A DNA stretch of 64,000 bases from Pelobates cultripes. Taxonomy: Eukaryota; Chordata; Amphibia; Anura; Pelobatidae. Below the pieces are notes generated by a model, which saw only the letters and a program-made list of their open reading frames with translations, was not told the DNA's origin and searched no databases. The stretch lies in assembly GCA_933207985.1 (NCBI GenBank), contig OW240917.1:119724754-119788753 (forward strand), given 5' to 3'. Below, in pieces: positions 10,441 to 21,240 of this stretch; positions within the stretch are counted from its first letter, which is position 1, and each line of letters opens with the position of its first letter. The position numbers were made by a program, and so were the translations under genes.

Positions 10441-10562
10441 TTCAGTCCTCCTATGCTGACAGCTCACTGCTGTCAGCATTAGTGAGTGTGCCGCTGGACT
10501 GGCTAGGCGGCCACCCAGCCCGGCGGAACCAGTGGTCCGGTGGAACTGACTTCTTTTGGTAA
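10441..10562. other. Short repeat fragment with hairpin
   Basis: ATGCTGACAGC at 10452 pairs with GCTGTCAGCAT (10468-10478). The GC-rich remainder (GGCGGCCACCCAGCCCGGCG) is not recognised. Confidence 0.4.
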
Positions 10563-11178
10563 ATGGGAGGGAGAAGAAAGAGACAAAAAGTGAATAGAGA
10601 GACACAAGGGGAGGGGGGAGAAAGAGACAGAGAGGGGGAATAGAGAGACACAGGGGAAGAGGGAAGAAAGAGACAATGGGAGAATAGAGAGAGACACAAG
10701 GGGAGGGGAAGGAAGGAGACAGATGGGGGAGAGAGAGTTACACAGGGAAAGGAGGGAGAAAGAGACAAAGGGGAAGAGTGAAAGATGAAAGAGGGGGAAT
10801 AGAGAGATGGTGGAGGGGGAAGAATAAGACACAGGGGAAGAGAGATGTGGGGGAGAGAGACACAAGAAAAGGGGGGAGAAAGAGACAGAGGGGATTAGAG
10901 AGACACAGAGGAAGAGACACATAAAGGGAAGGGGGAAAAAAGAGAGAGAGACACACAGTGGAAGGGGGAGAGAGACACGCAGGGAGGGGGGAGAAAGAAA
11001 CAGGGGGAAGAGAGAGACACTGGGCGAGGGGAAAAAGAGACAGAGGGGGAAGAGAGAGACTGGGAAGGAGAGGGGAGACATGGACACAGAGGAGCAGTGA
11101 GGGGGAGAAAGAAACATACAGAGGGACTGGGCCGAGACAAAGAGGAACACAGAGGGGCTAGAGTTAGAAAGAGATACA
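10563..11178 (+). repeat. Purine-rich tandem tract, about 600 bp
   Basis: The plus strand is nearly all A and G, broken mainly by ACAC steps. It is an irregular tandem of units like GGGAGAGAGAGACACAG with GGGGAAGAG and GAAAGAGACA. Long minus-strand frames rich in Ser/Leu/Pro/Phe across it are low-complexity artefacts. Confidence 0.85.
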
Positions 11179-11505
11179 CATAGGGGACACACATAATGGA
11201 CTGAAACATTGATTACATGCAAAGGCACGTCTGCTTAAAATAAATCTGCACTTTTGTTTATTTTGAAGCCTATGAGTGCTTTTTTTCACGTTGGAGTAGT
11301 AATTTTAAATTTTAAGTTATCTTTTCTAACTCTATATTAGCACACTATGCTGGCGCAACACATCATTGGGCTGGTAAATTATTTTTTTCCAGGGCTGCTT
11401 TTAGTTCTTAGTCAAGCCCTGGAGGTACACACTGACATATGCTGATACACATGCAAATAGATACACATATAGACACACGTGCAGAGAAACAGATACACAT
11501 ACAGA

Positions 11506-12701
11506 CAGGGCCGTCTTTAATATTGATTGGGGCCTGGGCAAGCATTTGCTTGGGCCCCCTGGACCCACTCCCTGGCATGCAATCACACCTTCTACCCCAA
11601 CGCAGTGGTGGAACTAAAGTAGAAAGAGCCCTGGTTCAAGAATTTCATTGGGCCCCCAATCACAAGGTTGGAAAGAAGGTAGAACCCTATCTGTTATGCA
11701 ACTCCAACAATGCTTTGACAGCTGGGGCTGTACCAATTTCCCATGCTTGCAGGGTTGTATTTAGCACTGTGTTTTTTGTGTTTGAATGTAAGCATGTTTT
11801 TGTATGGAGTATGTTCGTGTGAATGTGTTTGGATGTGTTATTTGAATGCAAGCGTGCATTTAAGTGTAGTGCTGGTTTTTGAATGTAGGGGTGTGTTTAT
11901 AAATAATTTTAGTGTTTAACACAGAGGTGTGTTTGTATGAAGTGTTGACATTTCAAAGCAGGACTGTGTTTGTATGTAATGTTGAAGTTTGAATGGAGGG
12001 GTGTATTTGTATTTAATGTTGGTCGTCAGATGCTCAGACACACAGGTACACACGCTGACACACATGCAGATACACACACTGACTACATACAGATACGCAC
12101 ACAGATACACACACAGACACACACAGATACACAGACAGATAAACTGAGACATACTGACACACAAAAATACATACAATGATAGATATACCGAGACATACAC
12201 TGATACATACTATCACACAGGCACATACAATGACAAACATACTGACATACAGATACATATACTGACACACACACAGGTACAAACACTGATAGACATACTG
12301 ACACACACAAACAGGCACATATACAGACATACTGACACACACACACAGTATGTATATCAGCGTATGTGGCTGTGTGTGTGTGTGTGCGTCTGTATATGTG
12401 CCTGTGTGTGTGTGTTTCATTATATCTATCAGTGTATGTGCCTGTGTGTGTGTCAGTATGTCTGTATATGTGCCTGTGTGGGTGTCAGTATGTCTATCAG
12501 TGTATGTGCCTGTGTGTGTGTGTGTGTCAGAATGTCTGTCAGTGTATGTATCTGTGTGTCAGTATGTTTGTCATTGTATGTGCCTGTGTGTGTCAGTATG
12601 TCTATCAGTGTGCCTGTGTGTGTGTCCGTATGTCTGTATATGTGCCTGTGTCAGTATGTATATCAGTGTATATGCCTGACACACACATACACACACCAGG
12701 T

Positions 12702-12736
<35 letters not shown>

Positions 12737-13047
12737 GACACACTGGTAGACATACTGACACACAGGCACATACACTGGCAGACATACTGACACACACAGA
12801 CACATACACTGATAGGCATACTGACACACACACGGGCACATACACTGTCAGACATACTGACACACACAGACACATACACTGATAGGCATACTGACACACA
12901 CACGGGCACATACACTGTCAGACATACTGACACACACAGGCCTACTGACACACACAGATACATACACTTTTAGACATACTGACAAACACACACACAGACT
13001 TACTGACACACACAGATACATACACTGTCAGACATACTGACACACAG

Positions 13048-13078
<31 letters not shown>

Positions 13079-13581
13079 GATACATGGACAGACATACTGA
13101 CATACATGTAAAATTTACATTTTGAAGCCCACCCTCAAGTTTCCTACCTTTTGCTGCAGGGTGGCATCCCTGGGGTCCAGTGTGCTGCCTGAGGCTGATC
13201 CGAGTGAGGAGCCATCCTCACTGCCTCCTCCTCCTGGCCGTGCCGCTCCTTCTGCCCTCTCCACGCAGCAGCTCTCTTTATGGGAGGAAGTGACTCTCGG
13301 CTGTCACTTCCTCCCAGCACTGCCGAAAAGCAAGGGGCCCGGTCGCGCTGTTAAAGGGCCACAGCGCCTGACCGGGCCCCTGCTGGTACAAGCCCACTGG
13401 GTGGTCCTAAGTTCATGGGCCACCCGGTGGGAATCCTTACAGTGCGGGGCCCGCCTAAATCGTCTGGGAACATTTTTTTTTTTTGAGGGCAGAGGGGCCC
13501 ACGGGGCAGCTGCCTTGGGCCCCCAGGAGTAACTGGGCTCGGGGCAGCTGCCCCATTTGCCCCGCGTTAAAGACGGCCCTG
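11506..13581. mobile_element. hAT element nested in the outer one, 8-bp TSD
   Basis: Perfect 15-bp terminal inverted repeats CAGGGCCGTCTTTAA/TTAAAGACGGCCCTG are flanked by an exact 8-bp duplication CATACAGA (11498-11505 and 13582-13589), as in hAT transposons. The 2076-bp interior has GGGCCCCC-rich subterminal parts, a 1-kb CA/GT array (12030-13085) and a GC-rich module (13118-13480). No transposase frame exists, so it depends on a partner element. Confidence 0.9.
12030..13085. repeat. CA/GT microsatellite that changes strand twice
   Basis: The array reads CACA-type at 12030-12345, GTGT-type at 12350-12675 and CACA-type again at 12676-13085. Mixed units such as GACATACTGACACACACAG and CACATACACTGATAG recur. 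In the GTGT segment the reverse complements of the same units appear (GTCAGTATGTCTATCAGTGT), so the array forms large imperfect hairpins. All long frames here (Cys/Val or Thr/His repeats) are artefacts. Confidence 0.9.
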
Positions 13582-14507
13582 CATACAGACATACAGATAC
13601 ACAGACGCACAGATACACATTCAGACGCACAGATATACAGAGATACAGATATACGCACAGATACAGACCACATACACATGCAAACTGTAAATACATTTTA
13701 GTCACCCTCTTGTTTCCTACCATTTAGGTGCAGGAGGGTGACTTCCCTGGGATCCAGTGGCTGCCTTAGGCTGATGAGTTTTCACTCTGACTCTCTCCTC
13801 TCCTTCCCTGGCGCTCTCCTCCCGCACGGGTGCTTGGGAGGAAGTGATGGCTTCCTCCCAGCTCTGACACCATAACTAGGGCCTAGTAGCACTCTTAAAT
13901 CGCCTCAACGCTGACTGTGACCCAGGAAATACATTGACATCTGATGGCCCCAAGAGCATGGTCCCTCGCAATGTGGCCCAGGCGGTACCTCAGAGCGGCC
14001 AGGGCTGCACCACCATAACACACACAAGTACACACTAAGAGATACACAATTAGTCATATGTGCAAACACATTCACTGATACATGTATAAATAAGAGAGCA
14101 AGTTGAAAATTGAACTTTCCCTGTGCTTAACAATCAGCGAGAAAAGTTTACCCCACACACCTTTCATTGTCACTCAATTTACTTCTATCGTCATTTCCCA
14201 AGTTGGCCTCTAGCTCACCTTTCATCATCCTCCTCCCCCCATTTTAGGGATTTTTCTGTTTGCATATATTTTGTGTACAGGAGGGTGACCTCTCTGGCGT
14301 CTACTGGGAGTGGGTGGAGTCTGTGTATATTACATCACATCCTTGCAGCGCAATGATGCCATATTAGGGAACGGACAAATTCCAACTGCTAAATTTGGTC
14401 TGGTCTTAGAAGATATTTCTATCTGCTAAATAGGCACATAGCGTTAAAGGGCTCCAGAGCTTGACTTTTAGCATAGCATTGACCATATTGCCCTGATGGC
14501 AGCCCTG

Positions 14508-15170
14508 TCTCCAAGAACTGTTCATTTTTAACAACAGAAACAACCAAAGTGCTAATCCGCACACAGTAATCCCTTACGAATCTTCGCAACTTAGTTCAAA
14601 GTTCCTAACCTTGACTGCTAGATAGACATGTGCAATTCGTTTCGTTCGGAATGTCCGAAGTTCGAATTGACGAATTTCCAAAGATCTGAACCAAACCGAA
14701 TTGCCAAAGTTCCTAATTGCCGAAGTGCCGAACCAAATGCCATTGGTCCGAATTGCTGAAGCAGACAAATTTTTTTACTTACCCAAATTTCCGAACCGAA
14801 CTGAACACAATTATTTGCCCATGCACATCCCTACTGCTAGATATCAACTGGAATTCCTTATCTTGCTCTGCCAGACATTTCCTAATATACAACTGCATTA
14901 CATTCACTTCGAAAACCTATTCAAAAAAATCTACTACTACTGTGTTCTAAAATGCCATACTTTTTCCTAAAATTACCAAGTCTCCCATAATCTAGATCTA
15001 TAACAAATATATAGGCAAATAGAAGAATGATTATCTATACAGCATGCAGTTTATCCAGATACATATCTTATGCATTTTCAAGTTTAACATTTCACCACTA
15101 GATGGGAATCTACACACGTCTAAGTCTTATTCAGAGAGATTTGTGTTTCATCATTCTCTTTTCTCTAGTG
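14508..15170. repeat. CGAA/TTCCGAA degenerate repeat and plain sequence
   Basis: At 14630-14800 a degenerate repeat of CGAATT, TTCCGAA and GCCGAA motifs occurs on both strands (for example TTCGTTTCGTTCGGAATG and CCGAATTGC). A similar stretch lies at 58640-58740. The rest, to 15170, is AT-rich without recognised content. Confidence 0.5.
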
Positions 15171-15673
15171 CAGGGGTTCACTATTATTTTTTCGTGTGGA
15201 ACCCTTTAACATAGTATACCAACACCAACATCGTGGAACCATCCCCTTCTCACCACCCCTATCCCCCCCAAAAAATTGCGCCATTGTACAAACCTTTTAA
15301 TTAGCAGAGCATAATGTTTTCTTTTCTGGCAATTTTTTGTTTTGGGTATAAGCAGATTGTAGTACTTAGGAGAAGGTGTGTAGAGTTGGTGTTTGTATAT
15401 AATTTTAGCATTTTAATACAGGGGTGTGTATGTAATGTCTGCATTTGCGTGCAGTGGTATGTTTGGATGTAGTGCTGGATTTTAAATGTGGATGTACGTT
15501 TGTGTGTAGTATTAGTGTTTGAGTGTTTGTATATAATTTTGGAGTTTGAGTTGGAGTTCAGGGGTGTCTTTGTATGTTATGTTTGTGTTTTGCAGGGGTG
15601 TGTTTGCATGTTGTGTTGTTGTTTGATTGCTGGGATATCTGCACATATACTGCCACATATACTTACACAGATA

Positions 15674-16321
15674 CAGGCCTGGACTGGGAAAAAAATTGTC
15701 CCAGTCATTTTTCAGTCACAGCGGCCCCCTGAAAAGGGGGCGATGCCAGAGAGGGTGTGTTTTGTCATCACTAATGACAAGCATGCCCCATCTCAAAGTG
15801 AGCATGTTGGTTCAATGCGCAGAGCCCTTCTGTAGAGCTCTACCATGAGAAAAAGACCCTGTATTTGTTCTGTATTTGCCTGCGCTGTGTTTGCTTGTAA
15901 CTTGTCTCTGGTGTCTCCATAGGTGGGATACCAGCGAACAAAAGGGCCAGGAAAGCATATTGTGCATGTGTTTGGAGCCTGCTTGTGGGACTGTGTGTGT
16001 GTAGTGTGAGCTGATTGTGGTGTGGTATTGTGTAAATAGGTCAGCAGCTGTAGAGAGTGTGTGTATAGGGGGCATAGTGTGTATAGGGGATGTAGCGAAT
16101 GTGTGCATACGGCTGTAGTGTGTGTGTATAGGTGACGTAGTGTATGTAGGGGTTGTAGAGAGTGGGTGTTTAGAGAATGTAGTATGTGTTTGCTTACAAG
16201 GAATATAGTGTGTGCATAGGGGATACAGAGTTTGTATGTCAGGAATGTAGTGTGTGTAGGTGGTGCAGTGTGTGTAGGGGATCTAGGATGTGAAGGACCC
16301 AGAGTGTGTATTGGAGATATA

Positions 16322-16357
<36 letters not shown>

Positions 16358-17017
16358 ATAAGGATCTAGTGTGTGTGTGTGTGAAGGATGCAGTATGTGT
16401 GTTTGTGTGTGAGGGGTGCTGTGTGTGTGTCTGTGTGAGTGCTGTGAGTGTAAAGGGGGCTGTGAGTGTGAGGGTGCTGTGCGTGTGTGTGAGGGTGCTG
16501 TGAGTATGTGGTGTGTGAATATGTTTGGAGGGACTGTGTGTGGGGGGGGCAGACAGATATATTTAAATATATTAAATATGTATTTTTGTTTAATAAAAAA
16601 ATTTACTTTATATCCCTCCCTCCCTTCTTACCTTATGCCTGGGAGGGAGAGGCTTTGCTGCTATCCCTGGTGGTCCTAGTGGTGAGTGAACTGTGGGGCT
16701 AGAGTTCACTCTTGCAAGATCTGTGCGTTGCCATGGTAACTGCAGCAACGCTGCGACCTCGCGAGAGGATCCCGCCGGAGCTGCAGACTAGAGCTCCCCT
16801 GGGTCCTCCTTCCCCCGCAGGCGGCCGCATGTAACTGTTTGTGTGCTGGTGAAGGAGATCTTTTATCTCCCTACCGGTCCATGAAGGCATACAGCAGGGC
16901 CGGCACACAGATAGTGTCGGCTCTGCATGGGCCAACAGAAGAGATCCTGTGATGGCCCATGGCCATAGCGGCCCACCAGACATTTGCCCGGTGTGCCCGA
17001 TGGCCAGTCCAGGCCTG
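15674..17017. mobile_element. hAT element nested in the CA array, 1344 bp
   Basis: Inverted ends CAGGCCTGGACTGG/CCAGTCCAGGCCTG are flanked by CACAGATA (15666-15673) and CACAAATA (17018-17025), 7 of 8 matching. Inside is a GTGT-rich block (15960-16540) and a GC module (16620-16990) with GTTGCCATGGTAAC and CCTCGCGAGAGG. The left 400 bp is related to 20645-21240, and the GC module is related (inverted) to 42000-42210. Non-autonomous. Confidence 0.85.
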
Positions 17018-17126
17018 CACAAATATACATACACATTAACAAACATAAACAGACAGAAAAACACGACACGTACATACACAGATACACACACTGGCACATA
17101 CACTGACTTCGATACACAAAAACCTC

Positions 17127-17190
17127 TTAGAAGGTCGAAACGTTGCTCTGCCTTATAGAACCAATAAATCTGCCTGTGGCTTGAACACTG
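17127..17190 (+). repeat. GTCGAAACGTTG/AATAAA repeat fragment
   Basis: A single arm of the sequence type found inverted at 5619-5767: AAGGTCGAAACGTTGCTC, AACCAATAAATCTGCCTG, then CTTGAAC. It sits inside the outer hAT element. Confidence 0.5.
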
Positions 17191-18315
17191 TGAGTGTTTG
17201 TAGATTTTTTTCTCTTTTACTGTTATACCTATACTGGATTTGCTGGTCCTGCTTCAGTGCACCCGGTGTCAAGTGAAATTGAGTCCGATTCCTTTGCTAC
17301 ATATACACATACACAAAAACAAACACTGACACACATATTTACACTGACAGATACACTGACACACAAACACACACATTGACACATACACACACTGGCAGAC
17401 AAACGCAAACACTCAGATACAAACAGTGACATACAGATACACACCTTGAAACAGTTATCCACACTGGCACATACACACAGATACACACACTGGTCCACAG
17501 ATGCACACACTGGTACATATACACGCTGACAGATATACTAATACACAGATATGCACTGGCACATACACACACACAGATACAAACCCTGGCAGATACACAC
17601 AGACACACAAATAAACACTGACACACATATACACATACTGGCAAATGCACACACACACTCACACACAGATCACACTGACAGATACAATGGCACACTGAAA
17701 CACACTGGCACACACACAGATACACACATTGACATATAGATACACACCTTCATACACAGATACAGACACTGGCACAAACACATACACAGATACAGACACT
17801 GGCACATACATACTTAGATATACAAACTGACTTACAGATACGCACACGCAGATGCACACAGTGACACATACACACTCAAATACATGCTTCACACAAGTCA
17901 TAATGTTTATATTTACAGTCACCCTCCTGTTAGCTTATCTTTTTTCTGCAGGAGGATGGCTTGTTTGGAGTGGTGCTGACTGCTGGTGTGTGGAGTCTGT
18001 AGCAGCTCACTCCCCGCTGCTGCCTCTCTCCATCCAGTACGGCGCTCTCTATGTCTGGGAGGAAGTGACATGCTGTCATATGACACCCCTGTTCAGCAAT
18101 AAACAATGGGTGGCCCTAAGTACTTGGGCCACCTGATGGGGAAATCACAGCGGAAACACAGTTTTGGGTTCAGTGGAACACCAATTGGGTAACGCTGCTC
18201 TAGAGTTTCACTTTCTTTGACAAAATTATACAAATATAATCTCAGATATGCTACATTAAAAATAACTGTGAAAATATTCTGTATTGTTATTACACTATAT
18301 TGCCAAATATACCTA

Positions 18316-18637
18316 CAGTGCCTTGCAAAAGTATTCACCCCTTTTTTTGTGTTTTGTTGCCTCACAACCTGGAATTAACATGGCTTGCTTGAGGATTTGC
18401 ATAATTTAATTTACAGAACATGCCCACAAGTTTGAAGATTTTTTTTTTTTTTTTTATTGTGAAGCAAACAACAATTAGGACAAAATAACTGAAAAAGTCA
18501 TCCCCTCTTAAGTCAATACTTTGTAGAGCCACCTTTTGCGGCAATCACAGCTCCAAGTCACTTTGCATAAGTCTCTATGAGCTTGCCACATTTTACCACT
18601 GGGATTTTTGCCCATTCCTCCTTGCAAAACCTTGCAG
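18316..18637 (+). mobile_element. Tc1-like element, 5' terminal fragment
   Basis: Directly after a TA (18314-18315) it starts CAGTGCCTTGCAAAAGTATT, then TTGTTGCCTCACAACCTGGA and ACTTTGTAGAGCCACCTTTT. This is the well-known terminal region of a vertebrate Tc1 family different from the two intact copies in this window. It stops near 18637, with no transposase. Confidence 0.8.
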
Positions 18638-19292
18638 TACTGTTTATTATGCTAAAATGAAAGTGATTTAAATATCTAGATCAATCCAATCTGGCTCTGA
18701 AGTAAGGGCATCTAGTGTATTTATTGAGGTTCCACCACACCTCTCGATCTCCAGGAATACAATTTATGTGAATGTTCCTCAAATAAAATACACAGAGAAC
18801 TCCTAATAGTGTAATGTAGTAAACACACAATAAGGTACGGAAATACACACACATGAGAATGAGCCTCTTGGGACTGACTCAAAGTACAACAGCACTATGT
18901 TATTAAGGAGGTAACACTGTCCACCTTGCAATGAAACCAGGACTCCAAGCAGCAAGCTTCAATCATATTTTTTATTGTGCAATTAAAAAGTAAATGTATA
19001 CCGTATAAAATCATAAAATATATTTTGGAGCTCCAGCGCCTTTGTCATGGCAGACAAGGTAACTGATCACTATCCTGCATCGTTATTTAATCGATAAGGT
19101 CTTCTGAATTACTGTGATTTAGTGTTTTTTAATTTGATCACAATTCAAATATTATGGAACTATGTTTTTATCTGGTAACGCTGCTAAGTCATCAACGGCT
19201 ATCAATTTAAAATAGGTTTAATTCATGTTCCTGGTTGGGAAGATCAATTTTGTCCAACTTATGGAGCTTAACACATTTGCAGATCTCAGCAC
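18638..19292. other. Unrecognised intergenic stretch
   Basis: AT-rich sequence. No coding match or clear inverted ends were found. TTTGTCATGGCAGACAAGG at 19040 is the only GC-richer patch. Confidence 0.4.
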
Positions 19293-19842
19293 TTAAAGGG
19301 ACACTGTAGTCACCAAAACAACTTTAGCTTAATAAAGCAGTTTTGGTGTATAGATTACGCCCCTGCAATTTCACTGCTCAATCTCTGCCATTTAGGAGTT
19401 AAATCACTTTGTTTATGCAGCCTTAGTCACACCTCCCTGCCTGTGACTTACACAGCCTCCCTAAACACTTCCTGTAAATAGTTATCTATTGTTTATACTT
19501 CCTTTATTGCACATTCTGTTCAATTTAGAATTTCCTATCTCCTGCTCTGTTAATAGCTTGCCTGACCCTGCAAGATCCTCCTGTATGTTATTAAAGTAAA
19601 ATTTGCAGAGCAAGAGAAAAAAAACTTTAAAGTAAGTTACATCTGATTGAAAGTGAAACCGTTTTATTTTCATGCAGGATGTGTCAGTCACAGCCAGGGT
19701 GCGTGGCTAGGGCTGCAGAAACAGAAACAAAAGTGATTTAACTCCTAAATGGCAGAGAACTGAGCAGTGAAAGTTCAGGATTACGATCTAGACACAAAAA
19801 CTGCTTCAATAAGTTGTTTTGGTGACTATAGTGTCCCTTTAA
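19293..19842. mobile_element. T2-like (TTAA) MITE, 550 bp, subfamily A
   Basis: It is flanked and terminated by TTAA, with left TTAAAGGGACACTGTAGTC and right GACTATAGTGTCCCTTTAA. The two halves are imperfect inverted copies: ACCAAAACAACTTTAGC against the inverse of AAGTTGTTTTGGT, and CATTTAGGAGTTAAATCAC against GTGATTTAACTCCTAAATG. It aligns end to end with 61484-62026. A TTAA target and TTAAAGGRR ends fit the Kolobok/T2 group described in Xenopus. Confidence 0.85.
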
Positions 19843-20590
19843 GAATGCTGCTATAGTGCAGTTTACTTAATAGTGAACTGAACTATATGTAACTTGTTAG
19901 TAGCTGTGGTATGACTTTTGCAGGGCAGTGGTTTACAGGATAAAACTCTCTTCCTGGATATTGAAAATACCCATTAAATATAGCATTGAGCGAGAATTGA
20001 AAGGTAAGATTAATTTTTTTCTTTTTTAATTTTTTTTTAAAATGCATTATCTATATAATAAATACCAACTGGTATATTTTAACAATACATTTTTACTTTA
20101 ATTGCAGTGTAATAATTAAACTGAACTCTAGTCCGAGACGGTCAGCATTAGCAATGTTGGAAGCAGGAGACCATATCTTTACTGCACAGTGCTCCATCAA
20201 GAATAATGCATGTATAATACACCATTAAATGATAAGCGTGCTTAGCGCTGTTCTCCGATAATGTACATTAAACGGCATGTTCTTGGTTGCAGATGCATGT
20301 CACAATGAAACCTCCAGGTACAATATGCAGTTGAAGAGATTAGCAAAATTGCATTAGAAGGCAGCAGGAAATTCTGCTTGTCATGTCTCAGTTAGTACTG
20401 TTGAAAGCTGTTTAATGATCAGGGTATGGCATTTTTTTCTTAAAGCAACTGCATCATGTAGTAGATAGTAGACAATGAGAGTGCATTTTTTTTTTTATTC
20501 TTTACTTTGGTTGTGCATGAGTAAGACAACACATTGGCAAATGCAAATTTCTTAATATCACATTCCTCTTGTGCAAAACATTTGAGGCAT
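19843..20590. other. Unrecognised AT-rich intergenic stretch
   Basis: No repeat ends or coding similarity are visible. Several oligo-T runs lie near 20010-20040 and 20485. Confidence 0.4.
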
Positions 20591-20644
20591 ACTATAGTGC
20601 CAGGAAAATGAGTATGTTTTCCTGGCACTATAGTGGTCCTTTAA
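20591..20644. repeat. T2-like MITE remnant, hairpin
   Basis: ACTATAGTGCCAGGAAAA and its inverse TTTTCCTGGCACTATAGT form a tight hairpin (20591-20633) followed by GGTCCTTTAA. The same CACTATAGTGCCAGGAAAAC opens the elements at 31833 and 42465. Confidence 0.7.
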
Positions 20645-21240
20645 CATACACACTCTGGATCCCCTATACACACACTAGATTCCTTGTAAGCAAACACATA
20701 CTACACCCCTAAACACACACACACACTATAGCCTGTATGCACACACTTGCTATATCCCCAATACACACATTCTCTACAGCCCATAGCCACATATGCATCA
20801 CATTACACCATAAACACAAAACGACTAAAACCGACCTTATTACACAATACCACACCACGACCAGCTCACTCTACACACACTCAATACCACAAGCATGCTC
20901 CAAACACATGCACAATACTCTTTCCTGGCCCTTTTGTCTCCTGGTATCCATTTATAGAGACACCAGAGACAAGTTGCAAGGAAACACAGTGCAAGCATGT
21001 TATTAAATTTGCTTGCACTGTGCAGAACAAATACAGGACTTTTTTCTCATGCTAGATCTCTTCAGCAGAGCTCTGCACATGGTCTGCCCTGGAAGAGCAT
21101 TAAACCAACATGCTCACTTTGAGAGGAGGCGTGTTTGTCATTGGTGATGACAAAACACACCTCCTCTGCCCCGCCCCCTTTTTAGTGGGCCGCTGTGTTA
21201 AAAAAATGCCTGGGCCGAGTTTTTCTCCCAGTCCGCCCTG
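20645..21240 (-). mobile_element. Truncated hAT element related to 15674-17017
   Basis: Read on the minus strand it begins CAGGGCGGACTGGGAGAAAA and runs through AGCGGCCCAC, AACATGCTCACTTTGAG-type and ACTTGTCTCTGGTGTCTC-type blocks. These are shared in order with the left 400 bp of 15674-17017. It then fades into a CA-rich stretch. The second terminus is missing, so it is truncated. Confidence 0.7.

Larger units (their letters stand above)
11390..14507. mobile_element. Outer hAT-like element with CA array
   Basis: The left end CAGGGCTGCTTTTAG and the right end (read inverted) CAGGGCTGCCATCAGG share nine terminal bases and, further in, AGTCAAGCnCTGGAG. Its interior is CA-rich microsatellite plus a GTCACCCTC..GAGGGTGAC hairpin at 13699-13741 and a GGAAGTGATGG/CTTCCTCCCA module. 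The flanking 8-mers do not match, so ends or flanks have changed. A complete second hAT element (11506-13581) is inserted in its CA array. It has no transposase and is non-autonomous. Confidence 0.6.
15171..18197. mobile_element. Outer hAT element, 3 kb, with CA arrays
   Basis: It begins CAGGGGTTCACTATT and ends (inverted) CAGCGTTACCCAATTGG. Flanking 8-mers CTCTAGTG (15163-15170) and CTCTAGAG (18198-18205) match at 7 of 8 bases. The interior is microsatellite plus GTCACCCTCCTG (17920) with the inverted GCAGGAGGATGG, a GGAAGTGACATG module and GGTGGCCCTAAGTACTTGG. A second hAT element (15674-17017) lies in its CA array. It has no transposase. Confidence 0.8.

Noticed and set aside
10451..11228. 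Open frames of up to 241 codons rich in Ser, Leu, Pro and Phe on the minus strand
   Set aside because: Low-complexity product of the purine tract, open in more than one frame.
12030..13085. Many long open frames of Cys/Val or Thr/His repeats
   Set aside because: They are translations of CA/GT arrays, open in several frames on both strands at once; no codon bias, splice context or family match.
11390..14507. Confirmed target duplication for the outer hAT element
   Set aside because: Flanking 8-mers TTTTTTTC and TCTCCAAG do not match. The element is kept on its inverted ends alone, with lower confidence.
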